From contig CAWBRU010000019.1 in the NCBI GenBank assembly GCA_963791325.1, forward strand, positions 62,001 to 126,000: a DNA stretch of 64,000 nucleotides, written 5' to 3'. The position numbers and the translations under genes were made by a program. Each line of letters starts with the position of its first letter. Positions within the stretch are counted from its first letter, which is position 1. The notes under the pieces were generated by a model, which was not told the origin of the DNA, ran no database searches, and saw only the letters and a list, made by a program, of their open reading frames with translations. The DNA comes from JBEVJK01 sp963791325. GTDB taxonomy: Bacteria; Pseudomonadota; Alphaproteobacteria; Rhizobiales; Rhizobiaceae. Positions 17,037 to 25,440 of the stretch are shown in pieces.

Positions 17037-19482
17037 ATGTCGACGTCGCCGCTGCGCCGTCGGAGCCCCCGCCGCGGGGGATCCGATCGCTTGGATGCGT
17101 CTTTCGGCCACGTTCCGGGTGCCAACTTGCCCGGACCCGAAACGCTGCTGCGGCTCTTCCGCGACATGGTGCTGCTGCGCCGCTTCGAAACCGCCGCTCA
17201 GGTCGCCTGCCGCGCCGGCGAGACGCCCGGCTTTCTGCATCTCTATATCGGCGAAGAAGCGGTGGCGGCGGGGGTCTGCGCCCATCTTCGCCGCACCGAT
17301 TGGGTCACCTCGACCCATCGCGGCCACGGCCATGCGCTAGCCAAGGGCGTGGAGCCGCGCCGGGTCATGGCCGAGCTGTTCGGCAAAGCCGACGGGATGT
17401 GCGGCGGCCGCGGCGGCACCATGCATCTCTACGAGCGGGCGGCCGGGCTGTTCGGCACCAACGGCATCGTCGCGGCAGGCATTGGCCAGGCGGTTGGCAT
17501 TGCGCTCGGCGCCAGGGCGCAAGGCCGCGACGACGTCGCGGTCGCCTTTTTCGGCGACGGCGCGGCCAATCATGGCGGCTTCCACGAAGTCCTTGAATTT
17601 CGCCGCCGTGACCCGGGCGCCGGCGGTTTTCGTCTGCGAGAACAATCTTTATGCGACGGCCACCCCGCTCAGCACCGTGACGCGGAACCCGGAGATCGCC
17701 AGCCGTGCCGCCGCTTACGGCATGCCGGGCGTGGCCGTCGACGGCAACGACGTGTTCGCCGTCTGGCTGGCGGCCAAAGAGGCGGTCGAGCGGGCCCGCC
17801 GCGGCGAAGGGCCGACGCTGATCGAGGCCAAGACCTACCGCACTGTCGGCCACCATGAGGGCGATCCGGTGACCGGCACCTACCGCACCCAGGACGAGAT
17901 CGACCGCTGGGCCAAGCGCGACCCGATCGAGGCGTGGAAGAAGCGGCTCGTGGAGGACTTCCGTGCCGTCGATCCGGAAGGCTTGGCCGCCATCGAAACG
18001 GAGATCGCGGGCCTCGTCGAAGCGGCGATCGAATTCGCGCGGCGCTCGCCCGAGCCCGACCCGACCACCGTCTCCGCGCACGTCTTTGCCGCGCCGCTCA
18101 ACCCGCCCGAAGCGCTCGCCCCGGCCGCGCCCGGCAAAACGGAGCTGCAGGGCTGGCTCGACGCGGTGCGCGACGGCATCGCCGAGGAAATGCGCAAAGA
18201 TCCGGCGATCCTCTACTTCGGCGAGGGCACCGGCGAGCGCGGCGGCACCTTTGCCCATACCAAGAATCTGTGGGCCGAGTTCGGGCCCGAGCGGATGGTC
18301 GACACCCCGATTTCCGAGCAGGGCTTCACCGCCGCCGCGGTCGGCGCCTCGGCGACCGGGGCGCGCACGGTCGCCGACCTGATGTTCGCCGACTTCCTGT
18401 TCGAAACCGCCGGCCAGATCATCCTGCAGGCGGCCAAGCTGCGCTATATGAGCAACGGCCAGATCGCGGCACCGATGGTGGTGCGCGTCGGCGCCGGCGC
18501 CCTGCGCAGCGCCGGGCCGCACCACAGCGGCCTCTACCATCCGGTGTTTGCCCACATGCCGGGCCTGGTGGTCTGCGTTCCCTCGACGCCGGCCGACGCC
18601 AAAGGATTGATGAAGACGGCGCTCAGGGCCGGCGATCCGGTGCTGATGCTGGAGCCGAAGGCGCTGTTCCAGACCAAGGGCGAAGTGCCCGCCGGCGACC
18701 ACTACGTGCCGTTCGGAGTGGCCCGCATCGCCCGCCCGGGGACGGATCTCACCATCGTCGCCGCCGGCCAGATGGTCGGCCGGACGCTCGAAGCGGCTGC
18801 CGCGCTCGCGGCCGAGGGTATCGAGGCCGAGGTGATCGACCCACGCACGATCATGCCGCTCGACGTCGAGACCATTGCGGCGAGCGTGCGCAAGACCCAC
18901 CGCCTGCTGGTCGTCGACGAGGCCTGGGCGATGTGCGGGCTGGGCGCCGAGATTGCCCAGGCGATCAACGAACTCGCCTTCGACGAACTCGACGCCCCGC
19001 CCGGCCGCCTCCACAGCGCCCCCACCTCGCACCCGTTCGCACCGGTGCTGGAGCGCGCCATGCTGGTCGATGCCGCCGACATCGCGGCAGCCGCCAGGAG
19101 CGTGATTGCCGGGGTGGCGCCGGTGCCCGGCCACTGGCGCGCCCCCGGCCTGCGGGCTGCCGCAACGCTGCCGGCAGCGCCGTTGCCAGCCCGGCCGGTG
19201 GTCAACCAGCCATCCGCAGCGGCCGCCCCGCTGGCCGAAGACGAGGCCGCGATCGTGATGCCGTTCGGCGACCTCACGGTGAGCGAGGGCCGCCTGGTGG
19301 GCTGGCTGAAGGCGCTGGGCGAGCCCGTCAGCGCCGGCGAGACCGTCGCCGAGATCGAGACCGACAAGGCGCTGGTCGAGATCGAGGCGCCGGCGGCCGG
19401 GCGCCTCGTGGCGATCGAGCAGCCGGTCGGCGCGGTGGTGCCGATGGGTGGCCGGATCGGCCGCATCCGCCGGGACGGATAG
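17037..19482 (+). CDS. 2-oxoacid dehydrogenase-type E1 alpha-E1 beta-lipoyl fusion, one frameshift
   Basis: About 814 residues once a single extra base near 17591 is removed (GFHE joins SLNFAAV). Residues 35-350 are an E1 alpha domain: TSTHRGHGHALAKG, GRGGTMHL and the ThDP motif GDGAANHGGFHE...CENNLYA. Residues 365-700 are E1 beta: FGEGTGERGGTF, ISEQGFTAAAVGASATGAR and PHHSGLYHPVFAH. Residues 735-814 are a lipoyl domain with ETDKALVEI, lipoyl-Lys about 777. The order matches acetoin- or branched-chain-type E1 but in one chain. No E2 acyltransferase or E3 gene is in the window. The expected role is ThDP-dependent oxidative decarboxylation of a 2-keto acid, or cleavage of a diketone, from the sugar-acid pathway. 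GGGGAGGA precedes the ATG. Confidence 0.85.
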
Positions 19483-19488
19483 GCGAGC

Positions 19489-20262
19489 ATGATGCACGAC
19501 GCGACGACGGTCGAAGCCCTGTTCCCGCGCCGGGCGCTCGCCCGCGAAGAGGGGCCGCTCTACCGCCAGCTGGCGGAGATCCTGCGCCGGCCGATAGCGG
19601 AGGGCCGTCTCGCGGTCGGCGGCGAGTTGCCCAAGGAGGCGCGCCTTGCCGAGCATTTCGGCGTCAGCCTGATCACCGTGCGCCAGGCGCTGCGCGACCT
19701 CGAAGGCGACGGCCTGATCCGCAAGCGCTCGGCCAAGCCGGCCATCGTCACCGCCAGGGAGGCCAAAGGGCAGCCGGCCTTCCCGTTCGCCAATTTCGCC
19801 GACATGGCCGCCTTCACCCGCGATGCGCGCCTCGAGGTCGGCTCGTTCGCGCCGGAAGCCTCGCCGATGTTTGCCGCTCGGCTCGGGGTGCCCGCCGGCC
19901 GCGACGGCTTTTGCCTCAGAGCCTTGCTGGTCGGCGGCAGCGAGCGCCGTGCCGAGATTACCACCTATTTCCCCCCCGAATTCGGCCGCCGCCTGCAGCG
20001 CGAGGATTTCACCGACGTGCTCATCTTCCGCACCGTGCAGCGCAAGCTCGATCTCAGGCTGACCGTCGCCCATGTCACCATCCGGGCAGAAGTTGCCGAC
20101 CCGGCGCTCGCCGCTGCCCTTGCAGTGACCCCCGGCTCGCCGGTGCTGACCATCGAGATGCTCTACCAGGCCGAGGACGGCAGCAATGTCGAGTTCACGG
20201 TCGCGCGCCATCCCGCGCACCTGTTTTCGGTGACGTATGATGCGCCCAACGATTTGGGATAG
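19489..20262 (+). CDS. GntR-family regulator, HutC/UTRA type
   Basis: 257 residues. The winged HTH at residues 20-90 (PLYRQLAEILRRPIAEG, LAEHFGVSLITVRQALRDLE, LIRKRSAKPAIVT) is followed by a UTRA effector domain (residues 105-250) ending VLTIEMLYQAEDGSNVEFTV. Six bases separate it from the E1 fusion stop, so it is in that operon. UTRA domains bind small ligands such as sugar phosphates or acids. The AT-rich 16-mers at 16967 and 20295, flanking this transcription unit, are its best candidate sites. Confidence 0.9.
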   Translation: MMHDATTVEALFPRRALAREEGPLYRQLAEILRRPIAEGRLAVGGELPKEARLAEHFGVSLITVRQALRDLEGDGLIRKRSAKPAIVTAREAKGQPAFPFANFADMAAFTRDARLEVGSFAPEASPMFAARLGVPAGRDGFCLRALLVGGSERRAEITTYFPPEFGRRLQREDFTDVLIFRTVQRKLDLRLTVAHVTIRAEVADPALAAALAVTPGSPVLTIEMLYQAEDGSNVEFTVARHPAHLFSVTYDAPNDLG

Positions 20263-20294
20263 ACCGGGGCCGACCGGCCCGGCCACTCGACAGG

Positions 20295-20310
20295 ATTATA
20301 AGGTTATAAT
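20295..20310 (+). promoter_or_regulatory. AT-rich inverted repeat, candidate GntR operator
   Basis: ATTATAA-GG-TTATAAT is a perfect 7-base inverted repeat with a 2-base centre, 32 bases after the GntR stop and upstream of the second importer operon. It resembles the site at 16967. Confidence 0.5.
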
Positions 20311-20324
20311 AGCTTTCCGCGTCG

Positions 20325-20338
20325 TGGTACCGGTATCA
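20325..20338 (+). promoter_or_regulatory. LacI-type operator before ABC importer 2
   Basis: TGGTACCGGTATCA is the exact reverse complement of the element at 15650-15663. TATCAA at 20334-20339 could be the -10, but no convincing -35 lies 17 bases upstream. It connects the importer operon to the divergent SDR-transketolase/dehydratase region. Confidence 0.65.
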
Positions 20339-20413
20339 ATCAGCCGGGCCGCATGTTAGGGTAAGGCGCGCGACCGGAGGAGGCCGAGCGCAACAGAGGG
20401 AGGAGATCAGGGC

Positions 20414-21487
20414 ATGACAGCAAGGACCATGGCCGCCGCTGCGGCGGCGATCGGCATGACGGCAGTGGCGCTGGCGCAGGCGGCAACGACGCCGGCGCGG
20501 GCCGAGGACAAGAAGCCGTACACCATCTATCTGTCCAACAATTTCGTCGGCAACGACTGGCGCCAGCAGATGGAGCGCGTCGCCAAGGTTTCCGTCGACA
20601 AGGGCCCGCTCAAGGGCCGCGTCGACCTGCACATCGAGAACGTCGAGAACACCGTCCAGGCGCAAATCAATTCGCTGAACAACATCATCCGGCAGAAGCC
20701 GGACGCGATCCTGGTCGATGCCGCCTCGGATTCGGCACTCAATCCGACCATCAAGAAGGCCTGCGATGCCGGCATCGTGGTGGTGAGCTTCGACCAGACC
20801 GTCACCGAACCGTGCGCCTATGCCGTGGCGTCGGACTGGAACCGTATTCCCGAAGTGATGGCCGAGTGGATGGCCAAGCAGCTGAACGGCAAGGGCAATG
20901 TCATCGTCGACCGCGGCCTGGCCGGCGCGCCGATCTCGGCGCAACTGCAGGGCGGCTATGAAAAGGTGCTGGCCAAATATCCCGACATCAAGGTGGTCGG
21001 CTACTACAATGGCGAGTATGCGCTCGGGCCGGAGCAGTCGGGCGTCGCCTCGCTGCTGGCCGCCAACCCCCAGATCGACGGGATTTTGACACAGGGCTAC
21101 GGTTCCGGCGCCATCCAGGCGCTCAAGGATGCCGGGCGGCCGGTGGTTCCGGTCACCGCCTTCTCCTACAACGTCGCGGCGCTGACCTGCGCCCAGACCC
21201 AAGGAGCCAAATGCATCCTCGGCTCCAATCCGGCCTACCTGTCGTCGGAGGCGATCAAGCTGGCGGTCGACATCCTGGACACCGGCAAGAAGCCCGACCA
21301 GCGTGAGATCTCGATCAAGGGCGATTTCGTCACCACCGATCCGATCGAATCGGAGCTCTATCCGGGCACCAAGATGATCAAGATCAAAGTCGGCGACAAC
21401 GCCTTTCCGGACCGCGCTCCCGGCCTGACGCTGCCGATTACACCCGATTGGGTCGAAATCACCGCGGCGGAAGCCTCCGGCGGCTGA
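20414..21487 (+). CDS. Sugar-binding periplasmic protein of ABC importer 2
   Basis: 357 residues. An Ala-rich Sec signal peptide ends near residue 34 (ARA-ED). The mature part has the type I sugar-binding fold: YTIYLSNNFVGNDWRQQMER, IIRQKPDAILVDAASDSALN, GIVVVSFDQTV and GILTQGYGSGAIQALKDAGR. Closest in style to RbsB/XylF-like proteins that feed the two-domain ATPases. ATG follows GGGAGGAG. A 450-base repeat-filled gap separates it from the ATPase, so the repeats lie within the operon and could make its transcript more abundant or stable. Confidence 0.92.
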   Translation: MTARTMAAAAAAIGMTAVALAQAATTPARAEDKKPYTIYLSNNFVGNDWRQQMERVAKVSVDKGPLKGRVDLHIENVENTVQAQINSLNNIIRQKPDAILVDAASDSALNPTIKKACDAGIVVVSFDQTVTEPCAYAVASDWNRIPEVMAEWMAKQLNGKGNVIVDRGLAGAPISAQLQGGYEKVLAKYPDIKVVGYYNGEYALGPEQSGVASLLAANPQIDGILTQGYGSGAIQALKDAGRPVVPVTAFSYNVAALTCAQTQGAKCILGSNPAYLSSEAIKLAVDILDTGKKPDQREISIKGDFVTTDPIESELYPGTKMIKIKVGDNAFPDRAPGLTLPITPDWVEITAAEASGG

Positions 21488-21530
21488 TCGGGCAGGCCCG
21501 GGCGTGACGGCTGTTCGCAACGTCCATGCG

Positions 21531-21842
21531 TCCTTCGAGGCTCGCCAGCCGAACTCTGCGGTGCCTTCAGAGCAATCGGTGCGGACTCGCACCTCAGGAT
21601 GAGGGACGTTGGCGTTCTCCTCCCTCATCCCTGCGAGCGGGCCAAGCGAGCCTTCGAGGCTCGCCCGCCGAACTCTGCGGTGCCTTCAGAGCAATCGGTG
21701 CGGGCTCGCACCTCAGGATGAGGGACGTTGGCGTTCTTCTCCCTCATCTCGACAAGCTGGCCAAGCGAGCCTTCGAGACGCACGAGGTCGGCGCTACCGG
21801 TCCTCATCCTGAGGTGCGAGCGAAGCGAGCCTCGAAGGACCG
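21531..21842 (+). repeat. Tandem copies of a ~120-base intergenic repeat, with an inverted partial copy
   Basis: Two nearly identical units begin at 21531 and 21651 (CCTTCGAGGCTCGCC, AACTCTGCGGTGCCTTCAGA, CGCACCTCAGGATGAGGGAC). A third start at 21770 leads into an inverted copy, CCTCATCCTGAGGTGCGAGC through CGAGCCTCGAAGGACC at 21802-21842. The CTCATCCTGAGG/CGAAGCGAGCCTCGAAGG words are well known in intergenic DNA of Bradyrhizobium-like bacteria. It fills most of the 452-base gap between the binding-protein and ATPase genes, in which I see no coding region. Confidence 0.8.
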
Positions 21843-21939
21843 GCCATCTCGCTCCCGGCCTTTGATCGGCATGACATTTGTGGGTTGAACCGGTGCCCGA
21901 TTTGCCGGAACTTGCCTTCAGACTGCGGAACGTCGCCCG

Positions 21940-23439
21940 ATGGACCTGATCGAAGCGGAAGCCGTGAGCAAGCGTTTCGGCGGCATCGTGGCGCTGAGCG
22001 AAGCCCGCTTTGCCGCCCGCGCCGGCGAGGTTCATGCCTTGCTCGGCGAAAACGGCGCCGGCAAGAGCACCTTCATCCAGATCCTCTCGGGGGTGATCCG
22101 CCGCGACGGCGGCAGCATCTTGGTCGACGGTGCGCCGTTCGACCCTACCAGCGCCGACGCCGCGCTTGGACGCGGCATCGCCGCAGTGTTCCAGGAGCTG
22201 TCGCTGATCCCCGACCTGACCGTCGCGGAGAACGTCTGGTTCCGCCGCGAGCCGCGCACGCGGCTGCGCACCGTTCAGGCCGAGCGGCTCCGCCGTGACA
22301 CTGCCGAGCTGTTCGTCCGCTACGGCTTTCCGCCTGTGGCGCTCGGCCGCGAGATCAAGCGGCTGTCGCTTGCCGAGCGCCAGGTGGTCGAGATCGCCAA
22401 GGGTCTGGCCAAGAACCCGCGCATCCTGATCCTCGACGAGGCCACCTCGGCGCTGCCGGCCCGCGAGGCGGAATGGCTGCTGTCGCTGTCGCGCCAGCTC
22501 GCCGCCGAGGGGCGGCTGGTGATTTTCATCTCCCATCGCATGGGCGAAGTGCGCAAGGTCGCCGACCGGCTCACCGTCTTCCGCAACGGCCGCACCGTGG
22601 CCAGCCATGAGACCCAAGAAATTTCCGACGATGCGCTCGTCGCCGAGATGATCGGCCGCCACCTCGACCGCCTCTATCCCGAGCGCCGCGCCGTGGCGAC
22701 CGAGCGGGTCGCGCTGGAGGTCCGCGATTTCAGCAGCGGCAGCCGGTTGAAGGACGTCAGCTTCGACCTCCATGAGGGCGAGGTGCTCGGCGTCGGCGGG
22801 CTGCAAGGTCACGGCCAGCGAGAACTGTTCCAGGCGCTGTTCGGCGCCGCCCGCGCCGGCGGTGGGCTGAAGCTGTGGGGGCGCCCGACCCAGATCGCCA
22901 GCCCGCGGCAGGCGCTCAAAGGCCGCGACGGCGTCGCCCTGGTGCCGGAGGACCGCCGCGGCCAAGGACTGCTCCTGACCAAAAGCGTGCGCGAGAACCT
23001 GACCTTGTCGGTGATCGGCCGCTTCTCCCGCGGCGGGCTGCTCAGGGCCGCCAAGGAGGCCGCCCTGGTCAAGGAGATGGTCGACTTCCTGCGCATCAAA
23101 GCGGCGAGCCCGGAACAGCCGGCCGGGACGCTGTCGGGCGGCAACCAGCAGAAGGTGATCTTCGGCAAGATGCTGCTCACCGAGGCGCGCATCCTGCTGC
23201 TCTACGATCCGACCCGCGGCGTCGACGTCGCCACCAAGGGCGAGATTTTCGGGCTGATGCGCGACCTGGCCGCCAAGGGCTATGCGATCCTGTTCTATTC
23301 CAGTGACTTGAACGAGCTTGTTCATGTCGCGGATCGGGTGATGGTGATGCGCGACGGGAAGATCGCCGCGACCCTTGCGGCCGATCGGATCAGCGAGGAG
23401 ACGATCCTGCGCACGGCCGTGCTCGACGAGGTGGCCTGA
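21940..23439 (+). CDS. ABC importer 2 ATPase (two nucleotide-binding domains)
   Basis: 499 residues, the usual size for carbohydrate importer 2 ATPases. First domain: Walker A GENGAGKSTFIQILSG, Q-loop AAVFQELSLIP, signature LSLAERQVVEIAKGLA and Walker B ILILDEATSALPARE. Second domain: GGLQGHGQRELFQALFG in place of a Walker A (the Lys is absent, as usual here), LSGGNQQKVIFGKMLL and ILLLYDPTRGVDVATKGEI. Walker B of the second domain has Asp-Pro, without the catalytic Glu, also usual. So only the first site is expected to hydrolyse ATP. It couples to the two permeases that follow at four bases and by overlap. Confidence 0.93.
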   Translation: MDLIEAEAVSKRFGGIVALSEARFAARAGEVHALLGENGAGKSTFIQILSGVIRRDGGSILVDGAPFDPTSADAALGRGIAAVFQELSLIPDLTVAENVWFRREPRTRLRTVQAERLRRDTAELFVRYGFPPVALGREIKRLSLAERQVVEIAKGLAKNPRILILDEATSALPAREAEWLLSLSRQLAAEGRLVIFISHRMGEVRKVADRLTVFRNGRTVASHETQEISDDALVAEMIGRHLDRLYPERRAVATERVALEVRDFSSGSRLKDVSFDLHEGEVLGVGGLQGHGQRELFQALFGAARAGGGLKLWGRPTQIASPRQALKGRDGVALVPEDRRGQGLLLTKSVRENLTLSVIGRFSRGGLLRAAKEAALVKEMVDFLRIKAASPEQPAGTLSGGNQQKVIFGKMLLTEARILLLYDPTRGVDVATKGEIFGLMRDLAAKGYAILFYSSDLNELVHVADRVMVMRDGKIAATLAADRISEETILRTAVLDEVA

Positions 23440-23442
23440 GCC

Positions 23443-24453
23443 ATGGCCACGCTCGCTGATCCGCGCAAGCCGGCCGAGCAGACAACGGCACGCGCGGCGC
23501 GCCTGCGCGCCGCTCTGCTCGACCGCGCCCCGTTCCTGGTCGCCTGCCTGATGCTGGCGCTGATCGTGGCGGTCTATGGCAGCCGCCAGACCGGGGTCTT
23601 CACCTTGGACGAGCTCAATTTGAACACCACGGCGGCAATGACCCTGATTCTTGCCGCCACCGGCCAGACGATCGTGCTGCTGCGCGGCGGCATCGATCTG
23701 TCGATCGGCGGCATGATCAGCCTGGGCACGGTGATCGCCGCGACCCGCTTCGGCGAGGGCGTCGGCACCGTCCTCTTGTGGTCGGGGCTGGTGCTTGCGC
23801 TGGGGCTCGCGGTCGGCATCGTCAACGGGCTGCTGATCACGGCCCTGCGGCTGCAGCCGTTCCTGGTGACCCTTGCCACCTGGTCGATCCTCAACGGCGC
23901 GGCCATGCTGATCCTGCCGACCGACGGCGGCAGCCTGCCGCCGTGGTGGCTGGGCTTCGGCTACCTGACGCTGTTCGGGCTGTCGAGCACGGTGTGGATG
24001 CTCGTCCTTCTCATCCTGTTCTGGTGGTGGTTCACCCTGACGCGGACCGGCATTGCCATCCGGGCCACCGGCTCGAACGAGCGCTCGGCCTATCTCTCCG
24101 GCGTCTCGATCGGCGCCATCAACGCCGCCACCTACGGCCTCTCGGGGCTGTTTGCCGCGGCCGCCGCGCTCTACCTGACCACCCAGACCGGGGCCGGCTC
24201 GCCGACCATCGGCCGCGACTACATCCTGCCCTCGGTGGCTGCCGCGGTGATCGGCGGCGTCAGCCTGTTCGGCGGGCGCGGCCATCTCGCCGGCACGGTG
24301 ATCGGCGCCTTCATCCTCACCCTGATCGGCAATCTGGTGTTCATCCTGAGCATCTCCAGCTACTGGCAGCCGGTCGCCTCCGGCATCATCCTGCTGGTCG
24401 CGGTGCTGGCCAGCGCGCTTGCCGAAAAAGCTGCCCGGGCGCACGCCGAATGA
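23443..24453 (+). CDS. ABC importer 2 permease A
   Basis: 336 residues with about 9-10 membrane helices, BPD_transp_2 family. The family hallmark reads VLLRGGIDLSIGGMISLGTV (residues 75-95). The cytoplasmic coupling loop is RATGSNERSAYLSGVSIG, and the last helices carry VIGGVSLFGGRGHLAGTVIG. It starts four bases after the ATPase and overlaps the next permease by ATGA. Confidence 0.92.
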   Translation: MATLADPRKPAEQTTARAARLRAALLDRAPFLVACLMLALIVAVYGSRQTGVFTLDELNLNTTAAMTLILAATGQTIVLLRGGIDLSIGGMISLGTVIAATRFGEGVGTVLLWSGLVLALGLAVGIVNGLLITALRLQPFLVTLATWSILNGAAMLILPTDGGSLPPWWLGFGYLTLFGLSSTVWMLVLLILFWWWFTLTRTGIAIRATGSNERSAYLSGVSIGAINAATYGLSGLFAAAAALYLTTQTGAGSPTIGRDYILPSVAAAVIGGVSLFGGRGHLAGTVIGAFILTLIGNLVFILSISSYWQPVASGIILLVAVLASALAEKAARAHAE

Positions 24454-25427
24454 CCGCCTTCCTGTCCCGCAACCGGCTGATCTTCTTCGCCTATGCCGGG
24501 GTCGTCGTGCTCCTTCTGGTGACCGCGCTGTTCTCGCCCGGCTTCCTGGCGGCCACCAATCTGCGCTCGACGGTGGTGCTGGCCGCCTTTGTCGGCATCG
24601 TCGCACTCGGCCAGACGCTGGTGATCATCGGCGGCGGCATCGATCTCTCGGTGCCGTGGGTGCTCAACTCCGCCGCGGTGCTGATGACCTTGATGGCCGT
24701 TGGCCAGGACGCCCCGCTCGCCTGGGTGCTGCCCGCCGTGCTCGCAGGCGGCGCCCTGATCGGCTTCATCAACGGCGCCGGCGTGGCGCTGTTCGGCGTG
24801 CCGCCGATCATCATGACGCTCGCCGTCAACGTCATTCTGCAGGGCCTGATCCTGGTCTACACCGGCGGCTCGCCGACGCCGTCGGCCCCTGCCCTGATCA
24901 AGTTCCTGGCCGTCGGCCGCCTCGGTCCCGTTCCGGTCATCGCGCTGATCTGGCTGGCGCTGACCCTCGCTGCCACCGTGCTTCTTTCCAAGACCGCCTT
25001 CGGCCGCCACCTCTATGCCGTGGGCACCAGCGCCGATGTCGCCGAGTTCTCCGGCGTGCCGGTGCGCCGCACCCGCATCCTGACCTATGTACTGTCGGGC
25101 ATCACCGCGGCCGCGGCCGGGGTGCTCCTCTCGGGCTATTCGGGCCAGGCCTATCTCGGCATGGGCGATGCCTACCTGTTCACCTCGGTCGCGGCGGTGG
25201 CGATCGGCGGCGCCTCAATCCTCGGCGGCAGCGGCCATTATCTCGGCACCGTCGCCGGCGCCCTGGTACTGACCATCCTCACCGGGCTGCTGCCGGCGCT
25301 CAATCTGTCGAGCGGCGCGCTGCTCATCGTCTATGGCGCGGTGATCCTGATCACCGTGTCGGTCGGCAGCGACGCCTGGGGGATGTGGGGGCGGATGCTC
25401 TCCCGCCGGCTGGCGGCCAAGACATGA
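24450..25427 (+). CDS. ABC importer 2 permease B
   Basis: 325 residues, same family as permease A but clearly distinct. The hallmark is LVIIGGGIDLSVPWVLNSAA, the coupling loop HLYAVGTSADVAEFSGV, and the end VAIGGASILGGSGHYLGTVA. ATG at 24450 overlaps the stop of permease A. Both importers of this window therefore use two different permeases. Confidence 0.92.
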   Translation: MTAFLSRNRLIFFAYAGVVVLLLVTALFSPGFLAATNLRSTVVLAAFVGIVALGQTLVIIGGGIDLSVPWVLNSAAVLMTLMAVGQDAPLAWVLPAVLAGGALIGFINGAGVALFGVPPIIMTLAVNVILQGLILVYTGGSPTPSAPALIKFLAVGRLGPVPVIALIWLALTLAATVLLSKTAFGRHLYAVGTSADVAEFSGVPVRRTRILTYVLSGITAAAAGVLLSGYSGQAYLGMGDAYLFTSVAAVAIGGASILGGSGHYLGTVAGALVLTILTGLLPALNLSSGALLIVYGAVILITVSVGSDAWGMWGRMLSRRLAAKT

Positions 25428-25440
25428 GGAGACTTTAACG

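Noticed and set aside
17365..20286. 973-codon open frame antisense to the E1 fusion and GntR genes
   Set aside because: Long antisense frames are expected in GC-rich DNA with G/C at third codon positions. The product has only His/Arg/Gly-rich sequence, while the sense genes have clear motifs.
21625..24606. 993-codon open frame antisense to ABC importer 2
   Set aside because: Mirror of the ATPase and permease genes, with no recognisable domain; a GC-bias shadow.
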